From assembly GCA_030684405.1 (NCBI GenBank), contig JAUXYA010000021.1:62001-126000 (forward strand): a stretch of DNA of 64,000 bases. Direction: 5' to 3'. The notes under the pieces were generated by a model. That model was given only the letters and a program-made list of their open reading frames with translations, made no database searches and had not been told where the DNA came from. This document shows, in pieces, positions 24,962 through 34,788 of this stretch (position 1 is the first letter of the stretch; each line of letters opens with the position of its first letter). Origin of the DNA: Burkholderiales bacterium (GTDB lineage: Bacteria > Pseudomonadota > Gammaproteobacteria > Burkholderiales > SG8-41). The position numbers and the translations under genes were made by a program.

Positions 24962-25648
24962 TTAGTTGGCGTAGTTCGCCCAGGTCACCCTGAAGGTTGC
25001 GGTTTTTTCGGTCCGATAAAAATCCGCATAGCCGCTGACCGAGCCGCGCCCACCCGCCGGAACTGCGGTGGCGAATCCGCTATCTTTCGAAACAATATTT
25101 CCCGCTGCGTCATAGGTGGTGAACTCAATTCGCGCCGACGCTATGTTGCGCGCAGAGGTATTTTCCACTTCGGCAAACCATTTGATGGCGCCGCTTCGCG
25201 TGAAGTCGGGATCTTTCACCCAGCGCGTCGACACAACACGTACTGCATCCACCGCGCTGGTGGGCCCAGTAGTTACAGATGGGGTGATGTCCCGATTTAC
25301 CGAAGGCTGCGCGCGGCTGACTCCAGCCGGCGGCGCGGTGATAAATGAATACCCCCCCGACATGATGGCAAGGAACATGATCAGCACACCCAGGCCGGAA
25401 AATTTTTCGTTTCTGACCATCGACCCGACAAGGACAGCGATAGAAAGCACGGATGCAATGACGCCATTCCATCCAGCGGAAATTCCGGAAACCAGGAAGA
25501 AAGCGCCACCCATCAAAAGCAAACCGGGGAACGGTCGCCGGGCTGGCGCGGCCGCAGCCGCGGAGGTGTGCAGCGGTTTGCCGCAATGCGGGCAAGCCGC
25601 CGCCTGGTCAGAAATCTCCCGCTGACACTCCGCGCACTGGATCAGCAT
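24962..25648 (-). CDS. Zinc-ribbon membrane protein with FxLYD-like domain
   Basis: A 228-residue protein. The N-terminal zinc ribbon is CAECQREISDQAAACPHCGK. Two or three membrane helices follow (LLLMGGAFFLVSGISAGW, VLIMFLAIMSGGYSF). The C-terminal extracytoplasmic domain (VRVVSTRWVKDPDF, WFAEVENTSARNIASARIEF) has the pattern of FxLYD domains. Such proteins are usually host accessory genes; here it lies alone between the repressor and the tail operon, convergent with the repressor gene, suggesting a lysogenic-conversion (moron) gene. Confidence 0.7.
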   Translation of the reverse strand: MLIQCAECQREISDQAAACPHCGKPLHTSAAAAAPARRPFPGLLLMGGAFFLVSGISAGWNGVIASVLSIAVLVGSMVRNEKFSGLGVLIMFLAIMSGGYSFITAPPAGVSRAQPSVNRDITPSVTTGPTSAVDAVRVVSTRWVKDPDFTRSGAIKWFAEVENTSARNIASARIEFTTYDAAGNIVSKDSGFATAVPAGGRGSVSGYADFYRTEKTATFRVTWANYAN

Positions 25649-25738
25649 CTCCCCTCCTCCCTGTCGCTGTTGTTTCCAAGGATTTTAACCCGTGCCGCCA
25701 GCCGCCTGGTGTGGAGTGATGCTGCGCCGCCACACCCC

Positions 25739-26101
25739 TCAGCAATGCCCTCTGCCCTGCGCCCGCTTCCGCAGATCCAGCGGATCGAGCAGGTGCCGGC
25801 AGAAGGCCGAGGCCCAGCGTTCACGCCGCGAGCCGGATGGCGCGTTGTTGATCCACCATTTCAGCGTGCCGGTGAACAGCGGCGCCTTCGGCGGGCTCTG
25901 GAACATCAGCAGGCTCAGCTCGATGTTGACCAGCACATCGATGAACAGCCCGAAGGGCCGGACGACGTAGCGGGCGAACCCGCGCACGTACGGGTGCAGC
26001 TGGTCCTCGACGTAGGCCAGCAGCATCAGGGCGGCATAGAGCAGCCAGGCGAAGGGCGGCAGCAGGATCAGGGCCGCGAGGATGATCGCGGCGATGATCA
26101 T
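25739..26101 (-). CDS. Phage membrane protein
   Basis: A 120-residue protein with a hydrophobic N terminus (MIIAAIILAALILLPPFAWL and LLYAALMLLAYV) and a C-terminal basic, His/Cys-ending tail (RKRAQGRGHC). It is the last gene of the late operon and is ATGA-coupled to the gene before it. Comparable membrane proteins occur after tail-fibre genes in several phages; function unknown. Confidence 0.65.
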   Translation of the reverse strand: MIIAAIILAALILLPPFAWLLYAALMLLAYVEDQLHPYVRGFARYVVRPFGLFIDVLVNIELSLLMFQSPPKAPLFTGTLKWWINNAPSGSRRERWASAFCRHLLDPLDLRKRAQGRGHC

Positions 26102-26382
26102 GGCTTCGGAATCTCCGCTCGCACCGTGTCACGCAGCTCCATCAGTTGTTGCAGCTTCTGCGACTTGCCGCCGGCGTGCTCGATCAGCGCTTCGGCGATG
26201 GCCTCCATAGTGACGCCCGCCGCGACGTAGGCTTCGCGGCGAAGCTGCGCGTAGTTCTTTGGCGGGTTCAGATAGGCCAGCACTTCCGGGTGGTCGTCGG
26301 GGAGTTCCTCCTCGGCGTAGCCCGGTTGCGGCTGGCCGTAGATGCCTTTTATTTTTCCTGCTCCGTCGCGTTCGATGAACAT
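26098..26382 (-). CDS. Putative tail-fibre accessory protein
   Basis: A 94-residue protein (MFIERDGAGKIKGIYGQPQP, EELPDDHPEVLAYL, then a helical segment with YAQLRREAYVAAGVTMEAIA). The short N-terminal 'sequence of the fibre substrate' style and its position right after the fibre gene resemble small fibre-assembly proteins, but this is inferred from position and general look. It is separated from the fibre gene by 2 bases. Confidence 0.6.
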   Translation of the reverse strand: MFIERDGAGKIKGIYGQPQPGYAEEELPDDHPEVLAYLNPPKNYAQLRREAYVAAGVTMEAIAEALIEHAGGKSQKLQQLMELRDTVRAEIPKP

Positions 26383-26384
26383 GA

Positions 26385-27860
26385 TTAGCTCCTGTAGATG
26401 GCCGGGTCGCGCCAGCCGCGTGTGACCATGTAAAGCGTTATTGATCCGCCAGTGGCGCCGACGCGGGAACGCACCTGCCGACTGGTGTTTGTGTAAATGA
26501 AATTAACCGCGCCCATGCGAGTGTCCAAAGTGGAACCGTCACCACCGGGCGCAGTGCCGGGGGATAAGGTCATGTTCGGTGCCAGGTCAGTCAAGTCCGG
26601 GTCTGTGAAATACATGTTGCAACCATCCGGACTGCCTGAAGTGTTCCGGTAGTAGGCAAAAAACTCTGCCTGCACTTTCAGGCCCGCTGGCACCGAGAGC
26701 GTTCTCAGCACTGCGGAAGTTCCTACGCCCGCTGCCGAGACATCGAGAATCGGCGTCTTGCGCATGAACAGATCATAGATTTGAACAAAGGGAACTAGCG
26801 TTGCAGATTCGCGCATGATGCTGCCGATGCGCCACGCATACAGGTAACTCGCGCCTCCCGATTCCGCTTGCACGTGACCCAGCACCGTGTTCACGTCCGC
26901 GCTGGGATCGAGGTAGCTGTCCACATCAGCGCCGCCCGCCTTTGCGATTTTCCATACGTGATAGGTGCCGTTGGTGATCGCAGCGCCGGAGTAGCGCCCA
27001 CCATTCCCCGAACCCGGCGCCCAGTCGGCGTCGAGGCGCTTGGTCTGCGCGCCGCCGCTCATCACCACGGCCCCGGTCGAATCTACGGCTTTGCCTGCCG
27101 CGATGTCGATGTCGTTGGTGGCATCGCTGACGTTGTTGCTGATCCCGTAGCCCTGCTTGATGCCGGGCCCGGCAAAGGCCGCGGCTGCCGGGAAAAAAAT
27201 ATCCTGGTCGAAGGGTGCTGCCTGCACCAGGCTGGGTAATGCGACCCAGGTTCCGGCGGTGGTCTGCGTGTCGGTGGTGACCGCGATCAGTCGACCCGGC
27301 AGGTTGCTGTGCGCGGCGATTGCATAAAGCGCGGTTCCGCTGTCCGCGGCGCCGGCGCCGCCCTCGGCCGTCGTGGAGAACCGCCCCGCCAACCCCTTGA
27401 ACTCGGAACTGGCCGCGAGAACCTGCGCCCCCGCGTTGTCGAGCAAGTACCAGTAAATCTTGCCTGCGGCCCCGCTGGCATGGCCCAGCGTGGATCCGGA
27501 GCTGATAGTCAAGGCCACATTCGCGGTAATGGCTCGAAGGTTGAAGCCGCCATCGCCGCCCGTTGCCGACCGCTGCCCGATGAAGCCCGCGTTGCCGCTG
27601 CCCAGATCGTTCCCGGCGCGGTCCTTGAGGGTGCAGGTCAGTGCATTGCTGTCGACAGTGAAAACCGGGCTGAGGTTGTAGACCGCCTGCGGGTCCAGCA
27701 GCTTCATGGTGGCCAGCGCCGTTGCTGGCGTGCCGTCGGCGCCGAACAGCCCGGAGAGAAAATCGCGCATTCCGCCGATGGCGGCCTTGAATACGCCCTG
27801 GTTGTGTCCGCTGCTGGAGCCGTCAAGCTCGGCTTTGGGTGGCAGTGCTGTCATAGTCAA
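26385..27860 (-). CDS. Tail fibre / receptor-binding protein
   Basis: A 491-residue virion protein. An N-terminal short helix region (AELDGSSSGHNQGVFKAAIG, MRDFLSGLFGADGTPATA) likely attaches to the tail tip. A long beta-rich, Gly/Thr/Asn-rich body (TLKDRAGNDLGSGNAGF, GRLIAVTTDTQTTAGTW) and a C-terminal jelly-roll-like end (MTLSPGTAPGGDGSTLDTR) follow. It is coupled to the J-like gene by a 4-base overlap, the usual place for the host-binding fibre. Confidence 0.8.
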   Translation of the reverse strand: MTMTALPPKAELDGSSSGHNQGVFKAAIGGMRDFLSGLFGADGTPATALATMKLLDPQAVYNLSPVFTVDSNALTCTLKDRAGNDLGSGNAGFIGQRSATGGDGGFNLRAITANVALTISSGSTLGHASGAAGKIYWYLLDNAGAQVLAASSEFKGLAGRFSTTAEGGAGAADSGTALYAIAAHSNLPGRLIAVTTDTQTTAGTWVALPSLVQAAPFDQDIFFPAAAAFAGPGIKQGYGISNNVSDATNDIDIAAGKAVDSTGAVVMSGGAQTKRLDADWAPGSGNGGRYSGAAITNGTYHVWKIAKAGGADVDSYLDPSADVNTVLGHVQAESGGASYLYAWRIGSIMRESATLVPFVQIYDLFMRKTPILDVSAAGVGTSAVLRTLSVPAGLKVQAEFFAYYRNTSGSPDGCNMYFTDPDLTDLAPNMTLSPGTAPGGDGSTLDTRMGAVNFIYTNTSRQVRSRVGATGGSITLYMVTRGWRDPAIYRS

Positions 27861-30800
27861 TATCCCTTGAGGCGTGCGTCGACGCGGCCCGCGACCGACG
27901 ACTGGGTTTCATCAATGCACTCGATCAGCGGGCCGAGTGCGGCATTCTTGTCGAGGATCCGCGCGGAGACGGCGTCGCCGCCGTCGTCTTCGAGTGTGAG
28001 CTGGATGTTTTTGATAACACTGAAGGGCACGGTCAGCGGGATCCGTGTGCCACCGGGATCCACCGCCAGATCCTCGACTTCCTGCTCAAGGTCCGGGGCG
28101 TCGATCTCCAGCACCAGCAAGGCGATGCGCCCTTCCACGCCGCCCTGCCCCGTGCGCACGCGGAACTGGTAGGGCTCGTTGCGCACCACGATGAAACCCG
28201 GCCAGGGGGTATATCCCGGCGGCACGGCAAACATCAGGGCGGCATCGTCGGTATAGAGCGGGTCGAGGTCTTCGCCTGAATACAGGGGCGCCGGGCCAGT
28301 GGGTCGCCACTCGATGAATCGCGGGTCTCCGGCGATGGATTCAGCGATGGTCAGACGGGATCCGGCGAGGGGTGCCGCCGGCAGGACCTCCGGCGTTTCG
28401 TAGCTGAGTCCGGCATAGACGGCTGCGGGGTAGAACGGCGCGCCGGACGTGGTGTAGATCGGCGCCGAATCGAGCGGGCCATACAGCGCGGTCTCGGTGT
28501 CGGCCACGATGTCATCGCCGACCACTGCTCCACCGACAAGCGTGCCGGGCCAGCCAAGCGCCTGCAGGTCGATGGTTTCGATGACGTTGGCAATCTCGGG
28601 ATCGCCGAGGTTCACCACCACCCATGCGGCCTCTTCGGACTCGAGCCCGGCCGCGTCGACCGACTTGATACCGAAGCTGACCTGCCCCGTCGGTACCGAT
28701 GGCGGCCGGTACGGTGACTCGGTAATCAGCCCCTGGTGCAGCGGCGCTGCATCAGCCCAGGTGCGGCGCTGGCCGAGATGGAAGGCGATGCGGTAACCCA
28801 CTACATCCACTTCCGGCGCCGGCGCGAAAATGAAGGTGTCACCGGTAAGGCCGAAGCTGGCCGGACGGGATGGCGGGAACAGCGCGGAAAAATTAACCGT
28901 TTTCGACAGGGTAGCGCGCGCAAAGCTCCCCAGCCGCGACAGTGAGGAATACGCCGTGACTTCGATCAACAGCAATGCGCCGTCGCTGACATTGAACTCA
29001 AAGCTGCGGGCCTGCGTCTGGCCATACAGTTCCAGCGGGCCGCCGTTGACGCTGACGCGGATTTCCGCCATCGCATAATCACCGGAGACCTCCCAGGTTA
29101 CGCCGACCCGGGCCAGATAGCCGTTCCCCGCCCTCACCCCATCCTCCATGGCCTGCAGGTTGCTGATCTGCGGGACGCCGAAGGCCGGACGCGGCGCGGC
29201 ATAGAGATAGCCGTCGTCCTCGGCCTCGTAGTAGTCCGGCACTTCGTCGATCGCGGTCAGCTCGACGGTGTCATGCGACACCGGGCGGATCGCATCGATC
29301 TTCACCTTGCGGCCCGGACTGGGGCTGTGGCCGTAGAGCCAGCGATAGTCACATGGAGGATGATCCGGATCCGTGCCGGGGTTGAAACCCAGCGGCGCGG
29401 CGAGCGTGAGTGTGTCGCTGTCGCCGCTGCCGGCCTGAACGGCATAGGTGGCGAAGCTGCCGTCAGGCTTGACCAGGGTGACCCAGGATCCACCGGTGTC
29501 GAGCGGCACCCGCCGCTCCAGTTTCAGTGCGCTCGCGCTGCTACCGGCGACCAGGCGGCCGGAATAATCGTAGGTGGCGAGGTCGTGGGAAAACGTGGCG
29601 ACCTCGCCCCGGGACAGTGGCATCGCTTCCCAGTCCATGCGCCACTTGTAGCGGCGGGTGCGGAATTCGTTGGTGGCGATATAGAGGTTTGCCGCGCGTC
29701 CCGCCTGGTCCTTTGCGGTGCAGCCGAACAGCTCGAGCTGTCGGCTGCGCAACGGGCTGGTGACCCCGGGGGCGAGTTTGCGCACGACGTCGCGCTGCCA
29801 GTCCAGCTCCGGGTTGATGAAGGACATCACCACCTCATCAGCCAGCTCCTCGGTGGTGTATTCGATCTCGAAGGAGTCGAGCTTGATGTTGCTCATGCCG
29901 ATCACGGCCACCACCGGTTGCCCGGGCGCATCCCAGACCGCCTCGAGCCTGCCGGATCCGTTGGAGACGGTGCCACGGCCGCAGAGCGCGATCGCGTCGA
30001 GCATGTCCTGTACGGAGATGGGCTGGTCGAATACGCCGTTGAAGCTGAGCCCCTTCTGGTCGCACCAGACGGCGAAGTCCTTCAGGTTTTCAAGGCCGAT
30101 GCGCGAGTCATCGATGCCTGCACCCCAAACTCTGCGACCGCTGACGAAGCGGCCGCGGGCGGCCGCCAGTATCCACCAGGCCGGGTTCGAGGTCTGCGCC
30201 GTGACCCAGCTGACGCCGTCCCAGATCTCGGTTTTCGCGCGGGCGATGGCGCTGAATTGTTCAACGGCACCATTGATCTGGCCGGAGGCCTTGACCTTGA
30301 GGGCCACCCGCGTGCGGCCGGTGTAGTCCGCAGTGTCGGACTGGTAGGTGCGCATCTGGGTCCAGTTCAGCTCGCCGACCACTTTCGGATTGGTGTCCTG
30401 AGAAAGTCGCTCGACCCGGACCTCATACTGCCCTTCCGGCACCGACTTGAAGAAGGTGCGCCGCACCAGCTTGCGGCTGGCGTTGTAGATGGTGGTGTCA
30501 GGCCCTTCGGCGAGAAAGTCGAGCCAGGTGTCGCTGCCGACTGCGCGGTACTGCACTCGCAAGGCGACGCCATACAGCACGATCGAGCCATCAGCGCTGT
30601 CGGCGGAGAGGATGGTGCCCTCGAAGTCGAGCGCCAGGGCCGTGGCATTCGGGCTGCTGGTGCGCAGGGTCGCCGGCTGGCCGAAGATCATGGCCGCACC
30701 AGCAGCCGTGTCGACGTTTCCGGGGAACAGGGTCAGGCGCCCATCCGGGCCTGATACCTCGAGGGTGATGTCGGAGTAGCTGCCGACGGGATTCGCGCCG

Positions 30801-31510
30801 ATGCGAAAATCAGACAGGTCGACATCGTTGTAACCGAAGTCGAAGACCTGGAACAACACCTGGTCGTCACCGTGGAACTCGGTGTAGGGTCGTGCCCCGG
30901 CATCCGGGAAGACCCGGTGCACCCCCATGATCACCGGCATCGGCTCGTAGGGCCGCATGCGGTTGCCACCGCCGCTCAGGGAATAGGTCGGCGATTCCTG
31001 GCCAATTCCGCCCTGTGCGCGCGAGAGGTTGGGTTTCGGGGGTGGAAACAAGGCATTGAGGGCCAGGCTGCCGGCGATGCCGATCAGCCCGCCGTAGAGC
31101 CCCGCATAGGTGAAGGTCATCCCGGCAAATGAGAAGGCTGTCACCGCGCTGCCTGCGAGCGCCGCGCCCAGCGCCGGAGCAGCCACGAGGAGCGCGATCG
31201 ACAAGATGGTCTTGAGCGGATTTTTTCCACCCCCACCCCCACCCGCCACCGCGGCGCGGATCTCGATCAGCGTGCCCGGCTTCGGCCGGCAGTGCGGCCA
31301 CATCGAGCGGGGGACCTGCGCGCCGTTGATGGTGACACGAGCCGCGCGGCGCGCGATCTTGGGCCAGATCCCGACGCGGCGCAGATACTCGCCGAGGGTC
31401 TCGCCGGGATACAGCTCGGCACGGATCAGTTCGCGGCCGACGGAGGGCTGCAGCGGATGCGGCGACCAGACGGCGGTCGCCGGCAGGCGGCGGGTTTCGC
31501 TCAGATCCAC
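27857..31510 (-). CDS. Tail tip host-specificity protein (lambda I-J-like fusion)
   Basis: About 1,217 residues. The start is put at GTG 31510, which overlaps the end of the NlpC-like gene; residues upstream of it look non-coding. Residues 1-80 resemble the beta-grasp of lambda tail protein I (LIRAELYPGETLGEYLRRVG). A Gly-rich hydrophobic stretch follows (ILSIALLVAAPALGAALAG), then the J body (GGGNRMRPYEPMPVIMG, WYN-like barrels and fibronectin-type repeats). It forms the tail tip that contacts the host surface. Fusion of I and J in one chain is seen in some siphoviruses. Confidence 0.88.
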   Translation of the reverse strand: MDLSETRRLPATAVWSPHPLQPSVGRELIRAELYPGETLGEYLRRVGIWPKIARRAARVTINGAQVPRSMWPHCRPKPGTLIEIRAAVAGGGGGGKNPLKTILSIALLVAAPALGAALAGSAVTAFSFAGMTFTYAGLYGGLIGIAGSLALNALFPPPKPNLSRAQGGIGQESPTYSLSGGGNRMRPYEPMPVIMGVHRVFPDAGARPYTEFHGDDQVLFQVFDFGYNDVDLSDFRIGANPVGSYSDITLEVSGPDGRLTLFPGNVDTAAGAAMIFGQPATLRTSSPNATALALDFEGTILSADSADGSIVLYGVALRVQYRAVGSDTWLDFLAEGPDTTIYNASRKLVRRTFFKSVPEGQYEVRVERLSQDTNPKVVGELNWTQMRTYQSDTADYTGRTRVALKVKASGQINGAVEQFSAIARAKTEIWDGVSWVTAQTSNPAWWILAAARGRFVSGRRVWGAGIDDSRIGLENLKDFAVWCDQKGLSFNGVFDQPISVQDMLDAIALCGRGTVSNGSGRLEAVWDAPGQPVVAVIGMSNIKLDSFEIEYTTEELADEVVMSFINPELDWQRDVVRKLAPGVTSPLRSRQLELFGCTAKDQAGRAANLYIATNEFRTRRYKWRMDWEAMPLSRGEVATFSHDLATYDYSGRLVAGSSASALKLERRVPLDTGGSWVTLVKPDGSFATYAVQAGSGDSDTLTLAAPLGFNPGTDPDHPPCDYRWLYGHSPSPGRKVKIDAIRPVSHDTVELTAIDEVPDYYEAEDDGYLYAAPRPAFGVPQISNLQAMEDGVRAGNGYLARVGVTWEVSGDYAMAEIRVSVNGGPLELYGQTQARSFEFNVSDGALLLIEVTAYSSLSRLGSFARATLSKTVNFSALFPPSRPASFGLTGDTFIFAPAPEVDVVGYRIAFHLGQRRTWADAAPLHQGLITESPYRPPSVPTGQVSFGIKSVDAAGLESEEAAWVVVNLGDPEIANVIETIDLQALGWPGTLVGGAVVGDDIVADTETALYGPLDSAPIYTTSGAPFYPAAVYAGLSYETPEVLPAAPLAGSRLTIAESIAGDPRFIEWRPTGPAPLYSGEDLDPLYTDDAALMFAVPPGYTPWPGFIVVRNEPYQFRVRTGQGGVEGRIALLVLEIDAPDLEQEVEDLAVDPGGTRIPLTVPFSVIKNIQLTLEDDGGDAVSARILDKNAALGPLIECIDETQSSVAGRVDARLKGY

Positions 31511-31887
31511 CGGTAATACCCCGCCAGTGCCATGCCCTGCGCCGGCAGGCTGCGGATGCGGTGCAGGCACACCCGGCCTGCAGCGCGGAAGTTGTGCAAC
31601 ACGTAGCCGATGCCGTGGATCTCGCAATACACCCCCAGATGCTCGGCACGGCCGCGGCTGACGATGAGCACGGCATCACCCTCCCGCGGCGTCTCGACCG
31701 GCTCGGCGAAATGCGCTTTTTCGGCGTCGATCTGGCGCTGCTGCGCGCGGTAATCGGCGGCGTGTTCCTTCGGCAGGTTCACCTCGCGGCCGAACTGCTC
31801 GCGCAGGACCTGTTCGACGAAGTGAGCGCAGTCGAATTCGCCCTCGATGTAGGCCTTGCCGACGAAGCGTTCGCTCCAGTGCGCCAT
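31501..31887 (-). CDS. NlpC/P60-type tail-tip hydrolase (lambda K-like)
   Basis: A 128-residue papain-like peptidase. The catalytic Cys is in EGEFDCAHFVEQVL and the His in RGRAEHLGVYCE, with a third polar residue in VLHNFRAAGR. Such tail-tip enzymes cut peptidoglycan stems during DNA injection. It is placed between the DUF1833-like tail gene and the I-J-like tip gene, the lambda order (L-K-I-J). It starts one base from its neighbour. Confidence 0.85.
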   Translation of the reverse strand: MAHWSERFVGKAYIEGEFDCAHFVEQVLREQFGREVNLPKEHAADYRAQQRQIDAEKAHFAEPVETPREGDAVLIVSRGRAEHLGVYCEIHGIGYVLHNFRAAGRVCLHRIRSLPAQGMALAGYYRWI

Positions 31888-32360
31888 CAGAAGATCCCCG
31901 GCGTGTTGTCGGGGCGGTAGGTCATCGCCAGCGCCGGCAGGTTGAGGGTGTCTTCGTAGCCCAGCTCACCGGTGACGTGCGCGCCGTTCTGGCGAACACT
32001 GAGCAGATCCATCGTCACGTCGTATTCGAGTGTGTCCGGGTCGTCGCGCATGACCTGCATCACGCGCACCTGCGCCCCGCGGCCGCCCTTCGATTCGTCG
32101 ATCCACTGCGTCAGCTCGCGGCCGACGTTGTCGATGCGGATCGGCGCGCGCGGGAGCTTGCCCTGCAGGTCGTCGGGCAGCTGGATGTCGAAGTTCAGGG
32201 CGACGAAGGTTTCGCCGTTCGAGACGATGTCCTCGGTATCTCGCACCACCCGCACCGGCTGCGCCAGTTGCGGATGGGTGATCTCCAGCAGGTAGACCGG
32301 TTCCTCGCCGGAGGTGCTGCCGGTTTTTTCCTTGAAGTTCGCGCTGTAGGCCTTGGTCAT
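31887..32360 (-). CDS. DUF1833-like minor tail protein
   Basis: A 157-residue protein of the DUF1833 type, at the place where lambda has L. Characteristic strands are PVYLLEITHPQLAQPVRVVR, FVALNFDIQLPDDLQGKLPR and APIRIDNVGRELTQWID. It is a structural protein of the tail tip, overlapping both neighbours by one base. Confidence 0.8.
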   Translation of the reverse strand: MTKAYSANFKEKTGSTSGEEPVYLLEITHPQLAQPVRVVRDTEDIVSNGETFVALNFDIQLPDDLQGKLPRAPIRIDNVGRELTQWIDESKGGRGAQVRVMQVMRDDPDTLEYDVTMDLLSVRQNGAHVTGELGYEDTLNLPALAMTYRPDNTPGIF

Positions 32361-32719
32361 CAGCGGCCCCAGGTCTCGATCTGGAAAGTGGCGACCCAGC
32401 GGTCGAGCATCTTGCGCTGCGGCTGCAGGTCGATCTGGCCGCCGACGATGCGCGCGGTCTTGACAGTGTTGTCGTAGGGGTCGGTCCAGTCGAACCAGTC
32501 GGCACCCATGTTGATGGTGGACTCGAACCAGGTCTCGAAGGCGTCGAGGTCGGTCTTCGAGGTCAGCAGGTATTGCACCGGCCGGGTGTGCAGGACGCGG
32601 GCCTTGGTCTTCAGCTGCTTGGCGGGCCCGGATTCCATGTCGCCGCGGCGCACGCCGGGATCGGGCTTGCGGCCGTAACCGTCAAACAATAGTCGGGGTG
32701 CGGTGGGGAATGCAGCCAT
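32360..32719 (-). CDS. Minor tail protein (lambda M-like position)
   Basis: A 119-residue tail-tip protein. The motifs FPTAPRLLFDGYGRKPDPGV and FETWFESTINMGADWFDWTD, with the C-terminal ATFQIETWGR, are typical of siphovirus minor tail proteins located just after the tape measure. It is inferred to form the hub that starts tail-tube polymerisation. Confidence 0.75.
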   Translation of the reverse strand: MAAFPTAPRLLFDGYGRKPDPGVRRGDMESGPAKQLKTKARVLHTRPVQYLLTSKTDLDAFETWFESTINMGADWFDWTDPYDNTVKTARIVGGQIDLQPQRKMLDRWVATFQIETWGR

Positions 32720-34788
32720 CAGTTCACCGGACGCATCAGGGATTCGACCGAGCCGCGGATCGGGCCGCCCTGCTGCAGGTCGCGGGTGACGATGCGCACC
32801 ACCATGCCGTCTATGTCGAGCGAGGGCTGGGCACTGACGACCTCCTGCGGGGCGCCCTGGTTGACGATCTCGACGCGGACACTACCCATGCCGCCGCCGT
32901 TGTAGCGGTGGCGCGGATCGTTGCGGGTGAGCACCTCCTCCTCGCGCCGCAGGATGGCCGGCACTTCGTCGCCGGCGATGCCGCCGCGGTGGTAGCGCGG
33001 CGCCATTTCGAAATACGCGGGGTGCACCAGGCGGCCCGCACCACCCCCGCCGACGACACCGCCTTCATGGAACATGCCGCTGAAGACATTGCCCAGCCAG
33101 CTGGACCCGGCCTTGACCAGCGGATCCATCCACTGCTTCTGCACCTGCGAGGCGATGATGTCGGCGGCGAGGTTCTTGAAGGCGTTGCCCAGGCGCTTGA
33201 GGTTGAATTCGCCGTCGACGACCATGCGGCCGATTTCCTTCGACGAGTCGCGGCCCCAGCCCTCGATGGCGTTTTTCAGATCGGCAAGGCCGTCATCCTT
33301 GATTTCCTTCGCGGCGCCGTTGAGGTCTTCCATTCTGTTCTGAATGTTGAACAGGCCCTCGGTGTATTCGTCCGAAGTGATCCTGCCGGCGGCGAAGAGC
33401 TTGTCGAGATCGGCGAGCTGGCGGCGCAGCGGCTGCATCGGGTCGATCATGTCGCGATAACTGCGCGCGAGCTTGTCGAGGGCTTCGGATTCTCGCTCGA
33501 TCTTCTTCGCGTTGTCGAGGTTCTCGCGATCGGCGTCGGCGAAGACCTGGTCGGCGTGACGGACCCAGTTGCGGTTGTCCTGTTCTTCGAGCTGCTGGGC
33601 GCGGGTTTTTGTCGCGGCGCGGCCGGTGGGTGTCCGGGCCTTCTCGGGATCGGCCGACGGTGGTGCTACACGCGGCGCGTTCTGACGACTCCAGACATCA
33701 CTGGTATCACGCCCCTTCATCCATTCTTCCACCTCTCGACGCTGCTGCAGCTTGGACAACTCCTCGACATCCATCACGCCACTTTCGCGAATACCCAGCA
33801 TGTTGCGCATCCAATTCGCGCCCCAGCCGTCGAATCCTTCGAGAGAACCGCTTTGGGATTTGATTTTCTCAAGCTCAGCACGGGCATTCTTGATGCGCTC
33901 TGCAGGTGTGTCGCCAAATTTGTCGAGGTTGGCGATCGTGTTTATCCCCCGCCAGAAGCCACCTGTGGCCACAATACCGTCCAGCAGCTGACGCGTAACT
34001 TGAGCCAATGACGCCAGAAGCGGACCAGCGATCCTTCCGGCGGCTGACTCAGCTGTCGTGCCAAGCGTCTTCAGGTTGTCGTTCATCGCCTTGACGGCCT
34101 TCACCGTTTCGGCATCCATTTTGTAACCCAGTGCCTCGGCCTCCTCGCGCATTGCGCGCAACTTGTCCCCGCCTTGGTTGAGGTAGGGCATCAGGTCTTC
34201 ACCGATGCCGCGCCCGAGAAGTTTGGCGGATACGGCTGCCGCCTCCTCGGCCGAAGACATGCTGGAGAGCGCTGTAGCGACATCATCCATGACGGCACGG
34301 GCATTGCGGAGCCGGCCGGCGCCATCGGTGTATTCCACGCCCAAGGCCTTAAACAGGATCTGCGCCTGCTTGTTGCCGTTGTTGGCCTCGTACATCCTGA
34401 CCGAGAGATTTTTCAGCCCGGTGGCGAGTTTTTCCAGACTGACATTGCTGGAATCGGCCTCATGCCGCATCAAGGACAGGTCCTCGATCGACATACGGGT
34501 TTTTTCGTGCAAATTGCCGATCTGCTCAGCGCTGCGTGCCCAGGAGCGAGACAGCGTCAATGTCGCCAGGGCCAAACCGCCAAAAGTCACAGCCGCAGCC
34601 GCCGCGGCCATCTTCACCCCCGACACTGCCGCCGCCAGACCTTCCTGATGTTTGGCCGTGTCGCGCGCCGTTGATCCAGCCTTGTTGACTTCTTTCTCGA
34701 ATTCCCGGAGATCACGCTTCGCCGCCTCGGTCCCCTTGTCGGAGTAGGTCGATGCGATGTCGATGCCGATTTTATTTTCCTGGCTCAT
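32719..34788 (-). CDS. Tail tape measure protein
   Basis: A 689-residue tape measure that sets tail length and is ejected with DNA. The N-terminal coiled coil (KGTEAAKRDLREFEKEVNKA) is followed by a hydrophobic patch (MAAAAAAVTFGGLALATLTL), long helical and charged middle parts, and a Gly/Arg-rich C terminus (GMFHEGGVVGGGGAGRLVHP) typical of lambda-type tape measures. The 689 residues would predict a fairly short tail. Its start overlaps the end of the frameshifted chaperone gene. Confidence 0.9.
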   Translation of the reverse strand: MSQENKIGIDIASTYSDKGTEAAKRDLREFEKEVNKAGSTARDTAKHQEGLAAAVSGVKMAAAAAAVTFGGLALATLTLSRSWARSAEQIGNLHEKTRMSIEDLSLMRHEADSSNVSLEKLATGLKNLSVRMYEANNGNKQAQILFKALGVEYTDGAGRLRNARAVMDDVATALSSMSSAEEAAAVSAKLLGRGIGEDLMPYLNQGGDKLRAMREEAEALGYKMDAETVKAVKAMNDNLKTLGTTAESAAGRIAGPLLASLAQVTRQLLDGIVATGGFWRGINTIANLDKFGDTPAERIKNARAELEKIKSQSGSLEGFDGWGANWMRNMLGIRESGVMDVEELSKLQQRREVEEWMKGRDTSDVWSRQNAPRVAPPSADPEKARTPTGRAATKTRAQQLEEQDNRNWVRHADQVFADADRENLDNAKKIERESEALDKLARSYRDMIDPMQPLRRQLADLDKLFAAGRITSDEYTEGLFNIQNRMEDLNGAAKEIKDDGLADLKNAIEGWGRDSSKEIGRMVVDGEFNLKRLGNAFKNLAADIIASQVQKQWMDPLVKAGSSWLGNVFSGMFHEGGVVGGGGAGRLVHPAYFEMAPRYHRGGIAGDEVPAILRREEEVLTRNDPRHRYNGGGMGSVRVEIVNQGAPQEVVSAQPSLDIDGMVVRIVTRDLQQGGPIRGSVESLMRPVN

